From NCBI GenBank assembly GCA_028713655.1, contig JAQTNW010000018.1:1-63959 (forward strand): a stretch of 63,959 nucleotides of DNA. The letters run 5' to 3'. The notes under the pieces are model-generated. The model saw only the letters and a list, made by a program, of their open reading frames with translations, searched no databases and was not told the DNA's origin. Each line of letters opens with the position of its first letter. Positions within the stretch are counted from its first letter, which is position 1. A program made the position numbers and the translations under genes. The DNA comes from Candidatus Methylacidiphilales bacterium (GTDB lineage: Bacteria; Verrucomicrobiota; Verrucomicrobiia; Methylacidiphilales; JAAUTS01). Shown piece by piece: positions 52,929 through 62,733 of the stretch.

Positions 52929-54414
52929 GGTATTGTTCCTCGTGAATGTTGTAAAATTTCCTGATGCGTTCCCGGGCCGGTTCGACTGCGGACGCTTCGA
53001 CCACGATGGGGCGGCTCTCGCCTTCCAGTTCGATGACATAATATTCGGCGGGTTTGGAAAAACTTTCCGCAAGGTCCTCCAGCCGCCGGATGGCCTTCCC
53101 GTTCACTTTGGAAACCACGGACAGGCGCGCCGCGCCGAAGTAGGTGTTGACGGGGTCGGCGAGCACGTCGCTCAAGACAATGATTTCGGAGCGGTCCATG
53201 TAAATGGATTCGTTGACATACTGCTCGTACAAATAGCGCAATCGAAGCGTATTGGCGCTGAGGGACTGCATCAAATTCCGCGTCAGGGGCTGGAAGACGA
53301 GCCCGGCGAAAACCACGTAGCGCGGGCGGATGTCATATTGGAAGCTCGCCATAAGATAGGGCCAGAAAGGCTTGAGGCGGACGGATAGTTCCAATTGCCT
53401 GCCATTTCTCAGGGCCAGGAATTTGACGGTGTCGCCGGTGAATTTTCGCTCCACAATTTCCACCATTTCAACCCGGGTGCCTTCCAGGCTTACAAAGCCG
53501 TCGCTTCCGATGGGGAGCCCGTCGATTGTCAGGAGCACATCGCCCGCCTGCAGGACTCCGTCGGCCGAGCCTTGTTTGAGCACGGAAGAAACCAGCACCC
53601 CGCGATCATCGTCCTTCAGGCCGAGGATCTTGCGCTCGCCGGGGTTGACCAGGGGAAAATAATTGATGGCCAAATCCACATAGCGGTCGTAATGCCCGTC
53701 CTGAATGTCCTTCAGGAAGCGGTGAATGACGGGAACCGGTATGATGTAGCCGACGTTTTGGGCCACATCGCCGGAATAACCCTGGAACGCCACGCCCACG
53801 ACCTTGCCGTTTTGAAGCACCGGACCTCCGCTGTTGCCGGGATTGATGGCGGCGTCAATCTGCACGATCAGATGCGAGTCAGCCGAGGAATGGCTGTAGG
53901 TTTGAAAGTCCACCCGCGACACCACGCCGCGCGTGACCGACATCCTGTCGCCACCAATGGGATAGCCATAGACCGAAACCGTGGTTTCAAGCTGAGGAAT
54001 CTTGTCAAATTCGAGCGGGAGCAGGTTCTTGAGGAAATCGGGGGTATCGACGCTCAGAATGGCCAGGTCGCAGTCATGGGCGACGAACGCCACGCGGGCG
54101 GGATAGAGTTTGGGGTCGCCCTCCCGTTCCACCGTCAGGAACCGGGTGTTGCTGACCACATGCGCATTGGTCATGATCCGGCTGCCATCGATGATGAATC
54201 CGGTGCCGCTGACCTTGCTCAGGCTTCCGGGATTCCAAGGCGCGCGGTAGTCCGGGTTTTGGATTGTATTGGTGATGCGGACGAGACTCTGGCGGATGTC
54301 GGGCGTTTCGGCTGATTTGCCGGTTACCGGGCAAAAGAATAGAAGAGAAAATAGAATGAGCCCGATGGCCCCAATCGTATCGGAATGTCTCGGCTCAGGT
54401 GGCTGAAATTTCAC
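52906..54414 (-). CDS. Deg/HtrA-like trypsin-type serine protease with PDZ domain
   Basis: A 502-aa exported protease: hydrophobic leader at residues ~13-32, then the triad His85 (RIMTNAHVV), Asp116 (HDCDLAIL) and Ser195 (INPGNSGGPVL), a PDZ domain with GVLVSSVLKQGSADGVLQAGDVLLTIDGLPIG, and a C-terminal domain with a second PDZ-like element (VVSKVNGKAIRRLEDLAESF). The single-PDZ-plus-extended C-terminus resembles plant and verrucomicrobial Deg proteases rather than two-PDZ DegP. It should degrade or process envelope proteins. The downstream dead paralogue starts within its last codons, so the two are translationally coupled. Confidence 0.93.
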   Translation of the reverse strand: MKFQPPEPRHSDTIGAIGLILFSLLFFCPVTGKSAETPDIRQSLVRITNTIQNPDYRAPWNPGSLSKVSGTGFIIDGSRIMTNAHVVSNTRFLTVEREGDPKLYPARVAFVAHDCDLAILSVDTPDFLKNLLPLEFDKIPQLETTVSVYGYPIGGDRMSVTRGVVSRVDFQTYSHSSADSHLIVQIDAAINPGNSGGPVLQNGKVVGVAFQGYSGDVAQNVGYIIPVPVIHRFLKDIQDGHYDRYVDLAINYFPLVNPGERKILGLKDDDRGVLVSSVLKQGSADGVLQAGDVLLTIDGLPIGSDGFVSLEGTRVEMVEIVERKFTGDTVKFLALRNGRQLELSVRLKPFWPYLMASFQYDIRPRYVVFAGLVFQPLTRNLMQSLSANTLRLRYLYEQYVNESIYMDRSEIIVLSDVLADPVNTYFGAARLSVVSKVNGKAIRRLEDLAESFSKPAEYYVIELEGESRPIVVEASAVEPARERIRKFYNIHEEQYLGDAITP

Positions 54415-54549
54415 AAGTGTCCGAACAGAATGGGGAATTACAGGTGCGCCGCAAGATGAAATTGAAGGAGGAATTCATCCAAAAACAACCCCTTCGGTGT
54501 CCATTTTGCTTGAGGCAACACGAACCACGGACTCCTACATGCGTCGCGA

Positions 54550-54640
54550 GCAGGTGGACACGGATTAACACAGATGAAAACCAGCGCGTTTCTTACTGGA
54601 AGATCGCGAAGGACGTGGAGGAAATGATGAATGCAGAATG
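54550..54640. repeat. Intergenic repeat fragments
   Basis: The spacer 54415-54682 has no gene. CACGGATTAACACAGATGAAAA (54559) and GGAAGATCGCGAAGGACG (54598) belong to the same families as the pieces near 17.69 and 11.35 kb. Confidence 0.5.
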
Positions 54641-54682
54641 AAGGGTGCCCTTCAGAGCATGGTGCAGGGAAAAGGCATGGGG

Positions 54683-56314
54683 TTAACGAGATGGCAAATC
54701 CTGGCCGCCGGGAGGCTGTTCGTAACGGTATAAAAGAAAATTCCGGGACGCGTAGGCAAGCCGGAACGACGCGGGGACGGCAATGTACTCAAACAATCGG
54801 ACTGAAACGATGCGCAGGCGGTCGCGGTCCGGTGATTCGATCTCGGTGAATTTTTTTCCTGTCAGGATCTGCCGGGAATTGCGGTACAGCCGCTCCGGCC
54901 AATAGAGCAAAACCCAACCGGCTTTTCTTTTATTCAGGATCGCTTCGGCCTCGGGAAAGCTGCGTGTGGTGAAAAATCTGGCGGAATCCGAGATGCCGTC
55001 GATGCTTTCATGCGAGGAACTGGCGACAATCGGCGCGCCGCTGTAGTAAAGCAGGGCCGGTGAAAACCACCACGGGGCGAGGATGGAGCGTTCGGTGGTC
55101 TTGATCTGGCTTGCCGCTTTACGAATCTCCACCAAGTCGGATGGCCGACCCGCATCCTCCAGTTCGCTGATATTCCAATCAAGCATCGGCGCGAAATGAA
55201 TGAGCAGAAAAAAGGAGGCCAACGCCCATTTCCATCCGCTCTTCAGATTTTCGGGCAAAACAAGGAACACTGAAAACATGGAGGCGGCTGCAAAAAAGTA
55301 ACCCCAACGTACCTGGAGAATGGCCAGAACAAAAGAAAGCGCAGTGCTGAGCAGCAGCATCAGTGTCGCTGGCTGGCGCCAGGATTTTTGTTTTCGAAAA
55401 ACAAGGAGCAAAAGCGGCAAAAGAAAAACGGCAAATCCATACTTAAAGAATCCATATCCATACCGAGGCATCCATGTAAGGTTTTCCGGTTGCAGTTCGC
55501 CGATGGTGGTCATCCAGTTTTTTGCCAGCGGTTCGGCCATCCCGAGGTAAGCCTGCCAGCGGATTCCTTCGAGCAGCAGCGTCGTGCCCGCGACAACAAG
55601 CAGCGGCATCCAAAAACGGCGGTCCTCGCCGCGCCGGAGGCACAGGTTGACCGCAAGCAGCACCATGAGAAACAACAACGGTTCAAACAGCGAAGTCCAA
55701 AGGGCGAGTCCCCAGACCAGTCCGGCCCAGAGATGAAATTCCGGTTTTTCCCAGCGCTTGAGTTCGAACGCGAAAGCGAGGATCAGCAGGCTTACGATCA
55801 GGCATTGGTGATCCGGGCGGGCGGAAGCCGTTGACCAGATCAGCATGGGGCTGAGGATGTAAGTCCACAATAGCGGCAGGCGCGCCCAGGCCGGCTTGAA
55901 ATCGAGAGTCAGGTAATACAAGGCGACAGCCGTCCATGCGGCTACGAGCGGCCCGATATAAAACCCCGCCCAATCCAACGCGTCTGCCGAGGTGGCGGGC
56001 AATGCCTTAAAAACAAGCGCCAGCAGGGCAAGCAGCCAGTCGAGCAGGGCGGTGGTATGAACCGGGATGCCGTACGGATAATTTTCAAAGGAATGCCAGG
56101 GTTGGAACCATGTGTGCCCTAACAGCACCCGTTTGACCCTGTAGAGTCGCGTGTAGCAATCCGGGTCCGCGAAATAAACAAGCCCATCCAGCAAATTGCT
56201 TTTGATGTACTTGAAGCGGGAGAGGAAAGCCGCGATTGCGAAAAGAAAAGCCGCAACAGGACGGGACATTTCCAACCGAAGCCTGGGAAACCTGCTCAGG
56301 ATATCAGCCTGCAT
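54683..56314 (-). CDS. GT-C membrane glycosyltransferase, distantly STT3/PMT-like
   Basis: A 543-aa protein with about 11 transmembrane helices. The first periplasmic loop has YFADPDCYTRLYRVKRVL, matching the D-x-D-S/C-Y-x-x-R motif of STT3/AglB, and PYGIPVHTTALLDW. The post-membrane domain has LAPWWFSPALLYYSGAPIVASSSHESIDGI, reminiscent of the W-W-D-x-G region, although the Asp is not conserved. It would transfer sugars from a lipid-linked donor, perhaps to proteins or the envelope. It ends in RYEQPPGGQDLPSR. Start at 56314 (MQADIL) or at the internal Met at 56269. Flanked by a DUF1844 gene and the protease pair on the same strand. Confidence 0.78.
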   Translation of the reverse strand: MQADILSRFPRLRLEMSRPVAAFLFAIAAFLSRFKYIKSNLLDGLVYFADPDCYTRLYRVKRVLLGHTWFQPWHSFENYPYGIPVHTTALLDWLLALLALVFKALPATSADALDWAGFYIGPLVAAWTAVALYYLTLDFKPAWARLPLLWTYILSPMLIWSTASARPDHQCLIVSLLILAFAFELKRWEKPEFHLWAGLVWGLALWTSLFEPLLFLMVLLAVNLCLRRGEDRRFWMPLLVVAGTTLLLEGIRWQAYLGMAEPLAKNWMTTIGELQPENLTWMPRYGYGFFKYGFAVFLLPLLLLVFRKQKSWRQPATLMLLLSTALSFVLAILQVRWGYFFAAASMFSVFLVLPENLKSGWKWALASFFLLIHFAPMLDWNISELEDAGRPSDLVEIRKAASQIKTTERSILAPWWFSPALLYYSGAPIVASSSHESIDGISDSARFFTTRSFPEAEAILNKRKAGWVLLYWPERLYRNSRQILTGKKFTEIESPDRDRLRIVSVRLFEYIAVPASFRLAYASRNFLLYRYEQPPGGQDLPSR

Positions 56315-56334
56315 GTCTCAGTCTTCCTGGAAAA

Positions 56335-56817
56335 TCAGCCGTAGCTCTTGAAATATTTTTTCTTCGGTTCCTCGTCCTGTTTTGCTTCAGGTTTTGACGG
56401 GGGAGCCGTCTCACGCGCGGCGTGCGGCGGGGCCGCAGCCTGCGGCGGTTCTTCGGCGGGATCTTCTTCCTCTTCTTCCAAGGGCGGCATGTCGAGCCCG
56501 GGATCGCGCTCCGGCATCATGCTTGCGGGGGTGCCCCCGCTGGCCTCGACAAAGGCGAGTTGGACTGATGAAAGCGCTTCATCGAGGATGCCAGCCTCCT
56601 GTTTGTTGAGGTTGCCCTTGGTCTTGACCTTGATGGTTTCCAACTGGTCGATCAGCATCTTCGCCGCATCCAGGTTCGGCGCGTGCCTGCGTCCGTCCGG
56701 GGTTGGAATTTTGCCCAGCACAAAAAGGATGTTCTGGGCCTGGATCATGACGAACTGGACAAATTTTTGGGCCAGCTCGCCCTGACTGTAATTGGGTTCT
56801 TCCCGGATTTCTGCCAT
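56335..56817 (-). CDS. DUF1844 domain protein
   Basis: A 160-aa protein. Residues ~13-90 match DUF1844: FVQFVMIQAQNILFVLGKIP, HAPNLDAAKMLIDQLETIKVKTKGNLNKQEAGILDEALSSVQLAFVEA. The tail is rich in Glu/Pro/Ala and ends in KKKYFKSYG. The small domain is cytosolic and often encoded near proteases or lipid genes in PVC bacteria; function unknown. Start at MAEIREE, since the N-terminal extension lacks family similarity. Lies 14 bases after the M16 gene. Confidence 0.88.
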   Translation of the reverse strand: MAEIREEPNYSQGELAQKFVQFVMIQAQNILFVLGKIPTPDGRRHAPNLDAAKMLIDQLETIKVKTKGNLNKQEAGILDEALSSVQLAFVEASGGTPASMMPERDPGLDMPPLEEEEEDPAEEPPQAAAPPHAARETAPPSKPEAKQDEEPKKKYFKSYG

Positions 56818-56830
56818 AGTAATTGTAAAT

Positions 56831-59470
56831 CTAAGGCTTTGCCTGCGGTTTGACAATCACGCAAACAAAGTTGTTTCCTGAAAAATATTTCGCAGCCGCC
56901 TGGTTTACCTCCTGCAGGGTGATGGCGGCTATCCTGGCGTTCAATTGATCCTCGTAATTCAGCCCGAGGCCATACAGCACGTTCAGTCCGCCTTTGTAGG
57001 CAAGCGTCGGCGCGGTCTGGCTTTCCATGAGCCGGCTGCCCACGAGCTTGGCCCGGGCCCGGCTGACCTCAGCCTCCGTCAGGCCGCCGGTGGCGATATT
57101 GTGGATTTCATCCAGCAGTTCGGAACGGACTTTCTCGCCCTTCGACGCTTCCGTGCCGGCGTAAAAGATAAAATAACCGGGCTTCACGCCCAACATCTGG
57201 TTGGTGCCAACAAAATAAGCCAGCGACTGCTTTTCGCGGATCCGGATAAACAGGCGCGAACCGAGGTCCGACAGGGCTTCATTGATGATTTCAAGCGCCG
57301 GGCGGTCGGGACTGTCCACCTGGCAGCCGGGAAAGCCGATCTCGACTATCGCCTGCTGCTTCGGTGTTGCAACCAGCACGTCCTGCCCGCGTCCCTGGAA
57401 TGCGACATCCAGGTTTTGCGATGCCCCGGCGGAAGCGCCGAAGACGGACGGCGGGAATGATTTTTCAAAAGCGGCCACCAAAGCATCCCGGTCAAAGCTG
57501 CCGCCTGCGGCAAACACCACGGAGCGGGGTTGCCAGAGGTTTTTGTAAAAGCGGACAACATCCTCGCGGGTGATTGAAGCGAGGGTTTCAGCCGTACCCA
57601 GGCTGTTTCGGCCATAGGGATGCGGGCCATAGAGATTGGCTTTAAGCGCGTTCCCGGCGAGTACCAACGGCTTGTCCTGTTCCAGCTTGATGTCGGCCAA
57701 TTGCTGGACCTTTTCCTTTTGAAACTCCGAGTCGGGAAAAACCGGATTCAGCAGCATGTCCGACAGCAAATCCATCGCCTTCCGGGCATCCGGTTCGAGG
57801 ACTTCAATGGAAAGCGAAAAGGTGTTGTTTCCAAACTCCGTTTGGATCGATCCGCCCAAATTTTCAATTTCGTCGGCGATCTGCTCCGCGCTGCGGTGCG
57901 TGGTGCCTTTGTCCAAAAGCCGGAGCATCAGCTTCCCGATCCCGCTGTCTTTTGCATTTTCCACAAGCAAGCCGCCCCGCACGATGGCGCGGACTGTGAA
58001 CAATGGCACCTTGTTGTCTTTCTTCAGGACCAGCGGGGCTCCGTTTTTCAGTGCAACCTGTTCCAGTTCCGATGATTTGCTTTTTGCCGTGGTGGCAATC
58101 GGCGCTTTTGCGGACGACTCCGGGACCAGCCTGACGACGGTCAGGTTGCCGGGGGTAAAATATTTCCGGGCCACGGACTGCAAATCAGCCGCAGTGACCT
58201 GCTGCAGCTTTTGAAGATAGGTGTCGGAAAAATAAACATCGCGGGCCACAAACCAATTGTTGCCGAGCGAATTGGCCTCGCCTTCCATTGTTTTACCTTC
58301 AGCGGCGCGGTCTGCCAGGGCCTTGCGCTTGGCCTTTTCGAGTTCCGTGGCGCCGATCGGTGTGTTTTTGAATTCCTCCAATAGTCGCGTGATCTCGGAT
58401 TCGACCTCAGCGGTGGAAACCGTGCTTCCGGGGTGGAATGTGGCGGTGGCCGCCCAAAGCCCGGTCGCTCCCGGTGTGTAGGAAAAAACATCAACCGAGC
58501 GCAGCATTTTTTTGTTTTCAACCAGGTCGCGGTTGAAGCGCGAACTGTCGCCGTCGCCGGCAACGACTGCCAGCAGGTCGAGCGCATACGCGTCGGGGTC
58601 CGTGATGCCCGGTGTGTGATAGGACATCGCCATGCGGATCGTGTCGGTGGGGAAGGGCTTTTCATCCTCGCGCCGCGCCAGTTGCGCGGGCTCATCCGGA
58701 ATGACAGGCGCTTCGAGCGGCTTTCTTTCGATGCCTGTCGTCAGCTTGTCCAGTTCGGTTTTGACTTCTTCCGGGTTGACATCGCCCGCGATGACAAAGG
58801 TCAGATTGTTCGGGACATAATATTTGTGGTAATATTCCAGGACGTCCTCACGCGTCAATTTGTTGTAAAGCTCCAGGTGACCGATGACCGGGTACTTGTA
58901 GGGATGGACGGCAAAGGCGGTGGCAAAGAGCAGTTTGGAGAGGCTGTTGCCGGGGTTGTCATTGGACATGGCGAACTCGCGACGGATGACTTCCTGTTCC
59001 TTGGAATATTGATCGACCGGCAAGGTGGAGTGGAAAATGGCGTCTGTTAAAACATCGAGGGCCGTTTTCCAGCCGGCACTGGGCAAATCGACGTGGAATA
59101 CGGTCCGGTCAACCGAGGTATAGGCGTTGACATAACCGCCGACATTTTGAAGCGCGAGGGCGATTTCCGAATTGCCACGCCGTTCAGTCCCTTTGAACAG
59201 CATGTGTTCCAGAATGTGGGAGATGCCGCAGCCGAGATATTTGCCTTCCGTGGTGCTTCCCGCCGCGCACCAGGCCTGCATGGAAACCACGGGGGCGGAA
59301 TGATCTTCCTGCACCAGGAGGGTCAGCCCGTTGGGCAGTACATATTTGGAGATGGCGGGCCGTTCCAGTTGGACGGACGATGTCGGTTTGGAATTATCAG
59401 TCATGGTTTTGGAGCATGCAGCAAGTGCCGCCGCGGACAAAAGTGCTGCAACTGCGTATTTTATTTTCAT
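56831..59470 (-). CDS. M16-family zinc peptidase lipoprotein (two M16 modules)
   Basis: An 879-aa protein with a lipoprotein leader (VAALLSAAALAACSK, lipid Cys 19). The first M16 half has the inverted zinc motif H85-I-L-E88-H89 in GISHILEHMLFKGT and the downstream Glu in KEQEVIRREF. The second half (~500-879) has the fold (GIGKLMLRLLDKGTTHRSAEQIADEIENLGGSI) but no HxxEH, so it is the non-catalytic partner. One polypeptide thus carries the active and inactive subunits of a clamshell peptidase, located at the inner or outer membrane facing the periplasm. It precedes DUF1844 by 14 bases. Confidence 0.94.
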   Translation of the reverse strand: MKIKYAVAALLSAAALAACSKTMTDNSKPTSSVQLERPAISKYVLPNGLTLLVQEDHSAPVVSMQAWCAAGSTTEGKYLGCGISHILEHMLFKGTERRGNSEIALALQNVGGYVNAYTSVDRTVFHVDLPSAGWKTALDVLTDAIFHSTLPVDQYSKEQEVIRREFAMSNDNPGNSLSKLLFATAFAVHPYKYPVIGHLELYNKLTREDVLEYYHKYYVPNNLTFVIAGDVNPEEVKTELDKLTTGIERKPLEAPVIPDEPAQLARREDEKPFPTDTIRMAMSYHTPGITDPDAYALDLLAVVAGDGDSSRFNRDLVENKKMLRSVDVFSYTPGATGLWAATATFHPGSTVSTAEVESEITRLLEEFKNTPIGATELEKAKRKALADRAAEGKTMEGEANSLGNNWFVARDVYFSDTYLQKLQQVTAADLQSVARKYFTPGNLTVVRLVPESSAKAPIATTAKSKSSELEQVALKNGAPLVLKKDNKVPLFTVRAIVRGGLLVENAKDSGIGKLMLRLLDKGTTHRSAEQIADEIENLGGSIQTEFGNNTFSLSIEVLEPDARKAMDLLSDMLLNPVFPDSEFQKEKVQQLADIKLEQDKPLVLAGNALKANLYGPHPYGRNSLGTAETLASITREDVVRFYKNLWQPRSVVFAAGGSFDRDALVAAFEKSFPPSVFGASAGASQNLDVAFQGRGQDVLVATPKQQAIVEIGFPGCQVDSPDRPALEIINEALSDLGSRLFIRIREKQSLAYFVGTNQMLGVKPGYFIFYAGTEASKGEKVRSELLDEIHNIATGGLTEAEVSRARAKLVGSRLMESQTAPTLAYKGGLNVLYGLGLNYEDQLNARIAAITLQEVNQAAAKYFSGNNFVCVIVKPQAKP

Positions 59471-59533
59471 TCCAGTCCTTGTTGAAATCACGAAGCGGCT
59501 GGTTCCTTGAGGCGGAGCCAGGCGCTGTGGAAG

Positions 59534-60019
59534 CTATTCCGAGGCTGAAGAACTCGGTATGGATTTGTTGGAGCCGGGTTTGACCCGCGAAGCCCGGATG
59601 GCCGGCTTCTTTTTGCGCTCTTTCAGTGTCGGGAGCAGAGGCAAAAAGGGTTTCACAAAAGCCTCGTCGAAGGTGTAGGTTTCCGAAAAATCCTCGAGCT
59701 TGTCCGATTCGCTTTTGCCGAGCACGCCGTGCTGGACGAGATTGAAGACAATCTGGCCGAAGTCCTGGCAGCTTGAGACGCCCCACTCATTCAACACCAG
59801 TTTGCTCATGGGTCCGAATTCACGGAGGGTATAGTGGCGGATTCCGTCGAGGAGTTCGGGGCCCGAAACATGGCGCTGGTTGGAGGTGGACGCGTTGCGC
59901 TTGAGTGTTTTCAGAGTGTAATCCAGCCCCTCACGCACGAAACGGTAGGCATGGATGTCATAGCGGGTGTCTTTTTGGACAATTTCCTGCACGACTTGGT
60001 CGAAGTTGCTTCTCTGCAT
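59534..60019 (-). CDS. Minf_1886 (PVC-specific) family protein
   Basis: A 161-aa protein of a family named from Methylacidiphilum and known in Planctomycetes and Verrucomicrobia: QRSNFDQVVQEIVQKDTRYDIHAYRFVREGLDYTLKTLKR, HVSGPELLDGIRHYTLREFGPMSKLVLNEWGV, DFGQIVFNLVQHGVLGKSESDKLEDFSETYTFDEAF. The rest is a basic tail. Function unknown. Starts four bases after the small membrane gene, so leuS, that gene and this one form one run. It is the best taxonomic marker in the window. Confidence 0.9.
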   Translation of the reverse strand: MQRSNFDQVVQEIVQKDTRYDIHAYRFVREGLDYTLKTLKRNASTSNQRHVSGPELLDGIRHYTLREFGPMSKLVLNEWGVSSCQDFGQIVFNLVQHGVLGKSESDKLEDFSETYTFDEAFVKPFLPLLPTLKERKKKPAIRASRVKPGSNKSIPSSSASE

Positions 60020-60022
60020 AAT

Positions 60023-60160
60023 TTATTTTTTCTGCATAAGGCCCGGCGGCTTGTTCCAATCCGCGCCCGTGCGGATCAAATGAATCGTAGCCCCAAGGAC
60101 CAGAAGGGAAAGCAAAAATATAACAATCACCGCTTCCCGCCGGGTCAGTTCAAGTTTCAT
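60023..60160 (-). CDS. Tiny membrane protein between leuS and the Minf_1886 gene
   Basis: A 45-aa protein: MKLELTRREAVIVIFLL followed by a hydrophobic helix (SLLVLGATIHLI) and RTGADWNKPPGLMQKK. One transmembrane helix with a basic start and a short tail. Its ATG follows the leuS TAA with no spacer, and the Minf_1886 start is three bases beyond its stop. The opening L-T-R-R-E before a helix recalls ComEA-type N-termini, but the rest is absent. The codons look genuine and the tight packing supports a real gene. Confidence 0.65.
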   Translation of the reverse strand: MKLELTRREAVIVIFLLSLLVLGATIHLIRTGADWNKPPGLMQKK

Positions 60161-62620
60161 TTATTGCACGACCAGGTTAACCAATTTTTTGGGAACCGTA
60201 ATCACTTTTTTTACGGATTTTCCCGCGAGCCACTTTTCGAAGTCAGGGTGGCTGCGGGCAGCGGCCTCATATTCGGACGGGTCCAGTTCTACGGCAACCT
60301 TGATCTTGCCCTTCAGTTTCCCGTTGGCCTGAACCAGCAGTTCGATTTCCGACTCCTGCAAATAGGTTTCATCCGCAACAGGCCAGGCTTCATGCGACAG
60401 CGACCGCGAATGGCCGAGCCTTTCCCATAATTCTTCGGCCAGATGCGGGGCAAACGGCGCCAGCAGCAGCACGAACGGCTCGATCACAGACCTGGGCCGG
60501 ACTTCCATCTGCGTGAGTTCATTGCTCATGATCATCAACTGCGAAATTGCGGTGTTGAATTGCAGCGCCTCGATGTCGTGTGTGACCTTTCGGATCGTTT
60601 GATGCAAGACTTTCAGCGCGGCAGGGGAGGGCGGCGCATCTTGAAGTCCCGGATGAAGCACCCATTCGCCTTCCTGGTTTTCCAGCATGACAAGGCGCCA
60701 GACGCGGCCCAGAAAACGGTAGGAGCCTTCCACTCCCTTGGTGCTCCACGGCTTGACCTGCTCCAGCGGGCCCATGAACATCTCAAACAGGCGCAACGCA
60801 TCCGCGCCATATTCGGCGACGATGTCATCCGGATTCACGACGTTGCCGCGCGACTTGGACATTTTTTGGTTGTCCTCGCCGAGGATGAGCCCCTGGTTGA
60901 CCAGCTTGTGAAAAGGTTCCGAGGTGCTGACCACACCCAGGTCGAACAAAACCTTGTGCCAGAAGCGCGCGTAGAGCAGATGCAGCACGGCATGCTCGGC
61001 GCCGCCGACATAGAGATCGACCCCGTTGGGCGACATCCAGTATTTCTCCACCTCTTTTGCGATGGCGGCTTTGTCGTTTTGGGGGTCGCAATAGCGCAAA
61101 TAATACCAGCACGAGCCGGCCCATTGGGGCATGGTGTTTGTTTCGCGGAGTGATCCGTCAGGCATTGCAAGCCATTCCCCGGCCTTGGCCAGAGGGGCCA
61201 GCCCCTCCTTGCTGGGCTTGTAATCGTCAAGCCGGGGCAGGGGGATCGGCAGGTCCGACTCAGGCACGCTGCGATGCCCGTTCTTGTCCCAGACGATCGG
61301 GAATGGCTCTCCCCAGTAGCGCTGCCGGGAGAACAACCAGTCGCGCAGCTTGTATTGCACATGGCTGCGGCCGAGTTTTTTCTCCTCCAGCCAGGTGATG
61401 ATTTTCTTTTTGGCCTCCGGGGTGGGCAGTCCGTTCAGGAAACCGGAGTTGACCGCTGTGCCTTCACCGGCAAAAGGAAGCGTGGTTTGGGCGTCCAAAC
61501 CACTCACGACTTGAGTAATGGGCAGGGCGAATTTTTTCGCAAATTCAAAATCCCGCTCATCGTGCGCGGGCACGGCCATGATGGCGCCGGTGCCATAGCT
61601 CAGCAAAACGTAGTCGGCGATCCAGACGGGTATTTTGGCGCCGTTGACCGGATTGATGGCATGGGCGCCGGTGAAACAGCCCGTCTTGGTCTTGGCCAGA
61701 TCGGTGCGTTCCAGGTCGGATTTGGCGGCGATTTCACGCAAATAATCCGCGACGGCCTGTTTCTGTTCCGGGGTGGTGATTTTGCTTACGAGTGGATGTT
61801 CCGGAGCCAGGACCATGTAGGTGGCGCCGAACAAGGTGTCAGGCCGTGTTGTAAACACCTCGATCTCAAAATCGAAATCTGAAATTTTAAATTTGACAGA
61901 CGCGCCCTCGCTGCGCCCGATCCAGTTCCGTTGCATCTCCTTCAGCGAGTGCGGCCAGTCCAGCGCGTCGAGGTCGTTCAACAGGCGCTCGGCGTAGGCG
62001 GTGATTTTCAGCATCCACTGGCGCAGCGGGCGGCGTTCGACCGGGAAATTGCCGCGTTCGGAGCGCGGGCCTTCCGGCGTGGCCAGCACTTCTTCGTTGG
62101 CCAGGACAGTGCCCAGTTCCGGGCAATACCAAACAGGGGCCTCGGAAACATAGGCCAGGCCCTTTTTATAAAGCTGCATGAAAATCCACTGGGTCCATTT
62201 GTAATAGGCCGGATCCGTCGTGTTGATTTCGCGCGACCAGTCGTAGGAAAAGCCGAGCGCTTGGATCTGTCGTTTGAACGTGGCGATATTCTGGGCGGTT
62301 GTGATGCTCGGGTGCGTGCCTGTCTGTACGGCGTATTGTTCCGCGGGCAGACCGAAGGCGTCCCAACCCATCGGGTGTAATACGTTGAAGCCCCGCATCC
62401 GCTTGTAACGGGACACAATGTCGGTGGCGGTGTAGCCTTCAGGATGTCCGACATGCAGCCCCGCGCCGGAAGGATAGGGGAACATATCCAGGATGTAGTA
62501 CTTCGGCTTTTCACTGCCGGGTTCACCCGGATTGGCGGCGCGGAATGACTTGTGCTGCTCCCAGTAGGCCTGCCATTTGGGCTCGATCTCGGGAAATGGA
62601 TATTGTTTTCGGGTGCGCAT
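60161..62620 (-). CDS. leuS: Leucyl-tRNA synthetase
   Basis: Class I aminoacyl-tRNA synthetase that charges tRNA-Leu. Full-length, 819 aa: [14 protein letters not shown] (HIGH), [13 protein letters not shown], an editing domain ([26 protein letters not shown]), KMSKSRGN near 586 and a C-terminal anticodon-binding region ending [14 protein letters not shown]. It heads the run with a 45-aa membrane gene and the Minf_1886 gene. The spacer to the divergent vapB holds a strong palindrome. Confidence 0.98.
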   Translation of the reverse strand: MRTRKQYPFPEIEPKWQAYWEQHKSFRAANPGEPGSEKPKYYILDMFPYPSGAGLHVGHPEGYTATDIVSRYKRMRGFNVLHPMGWDAFGLPAEQYAVQTGTHPSITTAQNIATFKRQIQALGFSYDWSREINTTDPAYYKWTQWIFMQLYKKGLAYVSEAPVWYCPELGTVLANEEVLATPEGPRSERGNFPVERRPLRQWMLKITAYAERLLNDLDALDWPHSLKEMQRNWIGRSEGASVKFKISDFDFEIEVFTTRPDTLFGATYMVLAPEHPLVSKITTPEQKQAVADYLREIAAKSDLERTDLAKTKTGCFTGAHAINPVNGAKIPVWIADYVLLSYGTGAIMAVPAHDERDFEFAKKFALPITQVVSGLDAQTTLPFAGEGTAVNSGFLNGLPTPEAKKKIITWLEEKKLGRSHVQYKLRDWLFSRQRYWGEPFPIVWDKNGHRSVPESDLPIPLPRLDDYKPSKEGLAPLAKAGEWLAMPDGSLRETNTMPQWAGSCWYYLRYCDPQNDKAAIAKEVEKYWMSPNGVDLYVGGAEHAVLHLLYARFWHKVLFDLGVVSTSEPFHKLVNQGLILGEDNQKMSKSRGNVVNPDDIVAEYGADALRLFEMFMGPLEQVKPWSTKGVEGSYRFLGRVWRLVMLENQEGEWVLHPGLQDAPPSPAALKVLHQTIRKVTHDIEALQFNTAISQLMIMSNELTQMEVRPRSVIEPFVLLLAPFAPHLAEELWERLGHSRSLSHEAWPVADETYLQESEIELLVQANGKLKGKIKVAVELDPSEYEAAARSHPDFEKWLAGKSVKKVITVPKKLVNLVVQ

Positions 62621-62704
62621 GTTGTTTAAGGCGTGACAGCTTACCGTGCCGGTAGCGGTTGCAAAGTAGGAAAAAAGAAGAGTGCGAAAAATAAAACTTG
62701 CGGA

Positions 62705-62726
62705 AGTATGGCATGCATGCCATACT
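62705..62726. promoter_or_regulatory. Perfect 22-base palindrome before vapB, likely VapBC operator
   Basis: Half site AGTATGGCATG with its exact complement, eight bases before the ATG of vapB. VapB antitoxins usually repress by binding such palindromes. It could also influence leuS, whose start lies 85 bases away on the other strand. Confidence 0.7.
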
Positions 62727-62733
62727 CAGTGCC

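Noticed and set aside
53395-54315. Open frame of 306 codons on the plus strand opposite the Deg-like protease
   Set aside because: The protease triad and PDZ domain on the minus strand are unambiguous; the plus-strand frame has shadow-like composition.
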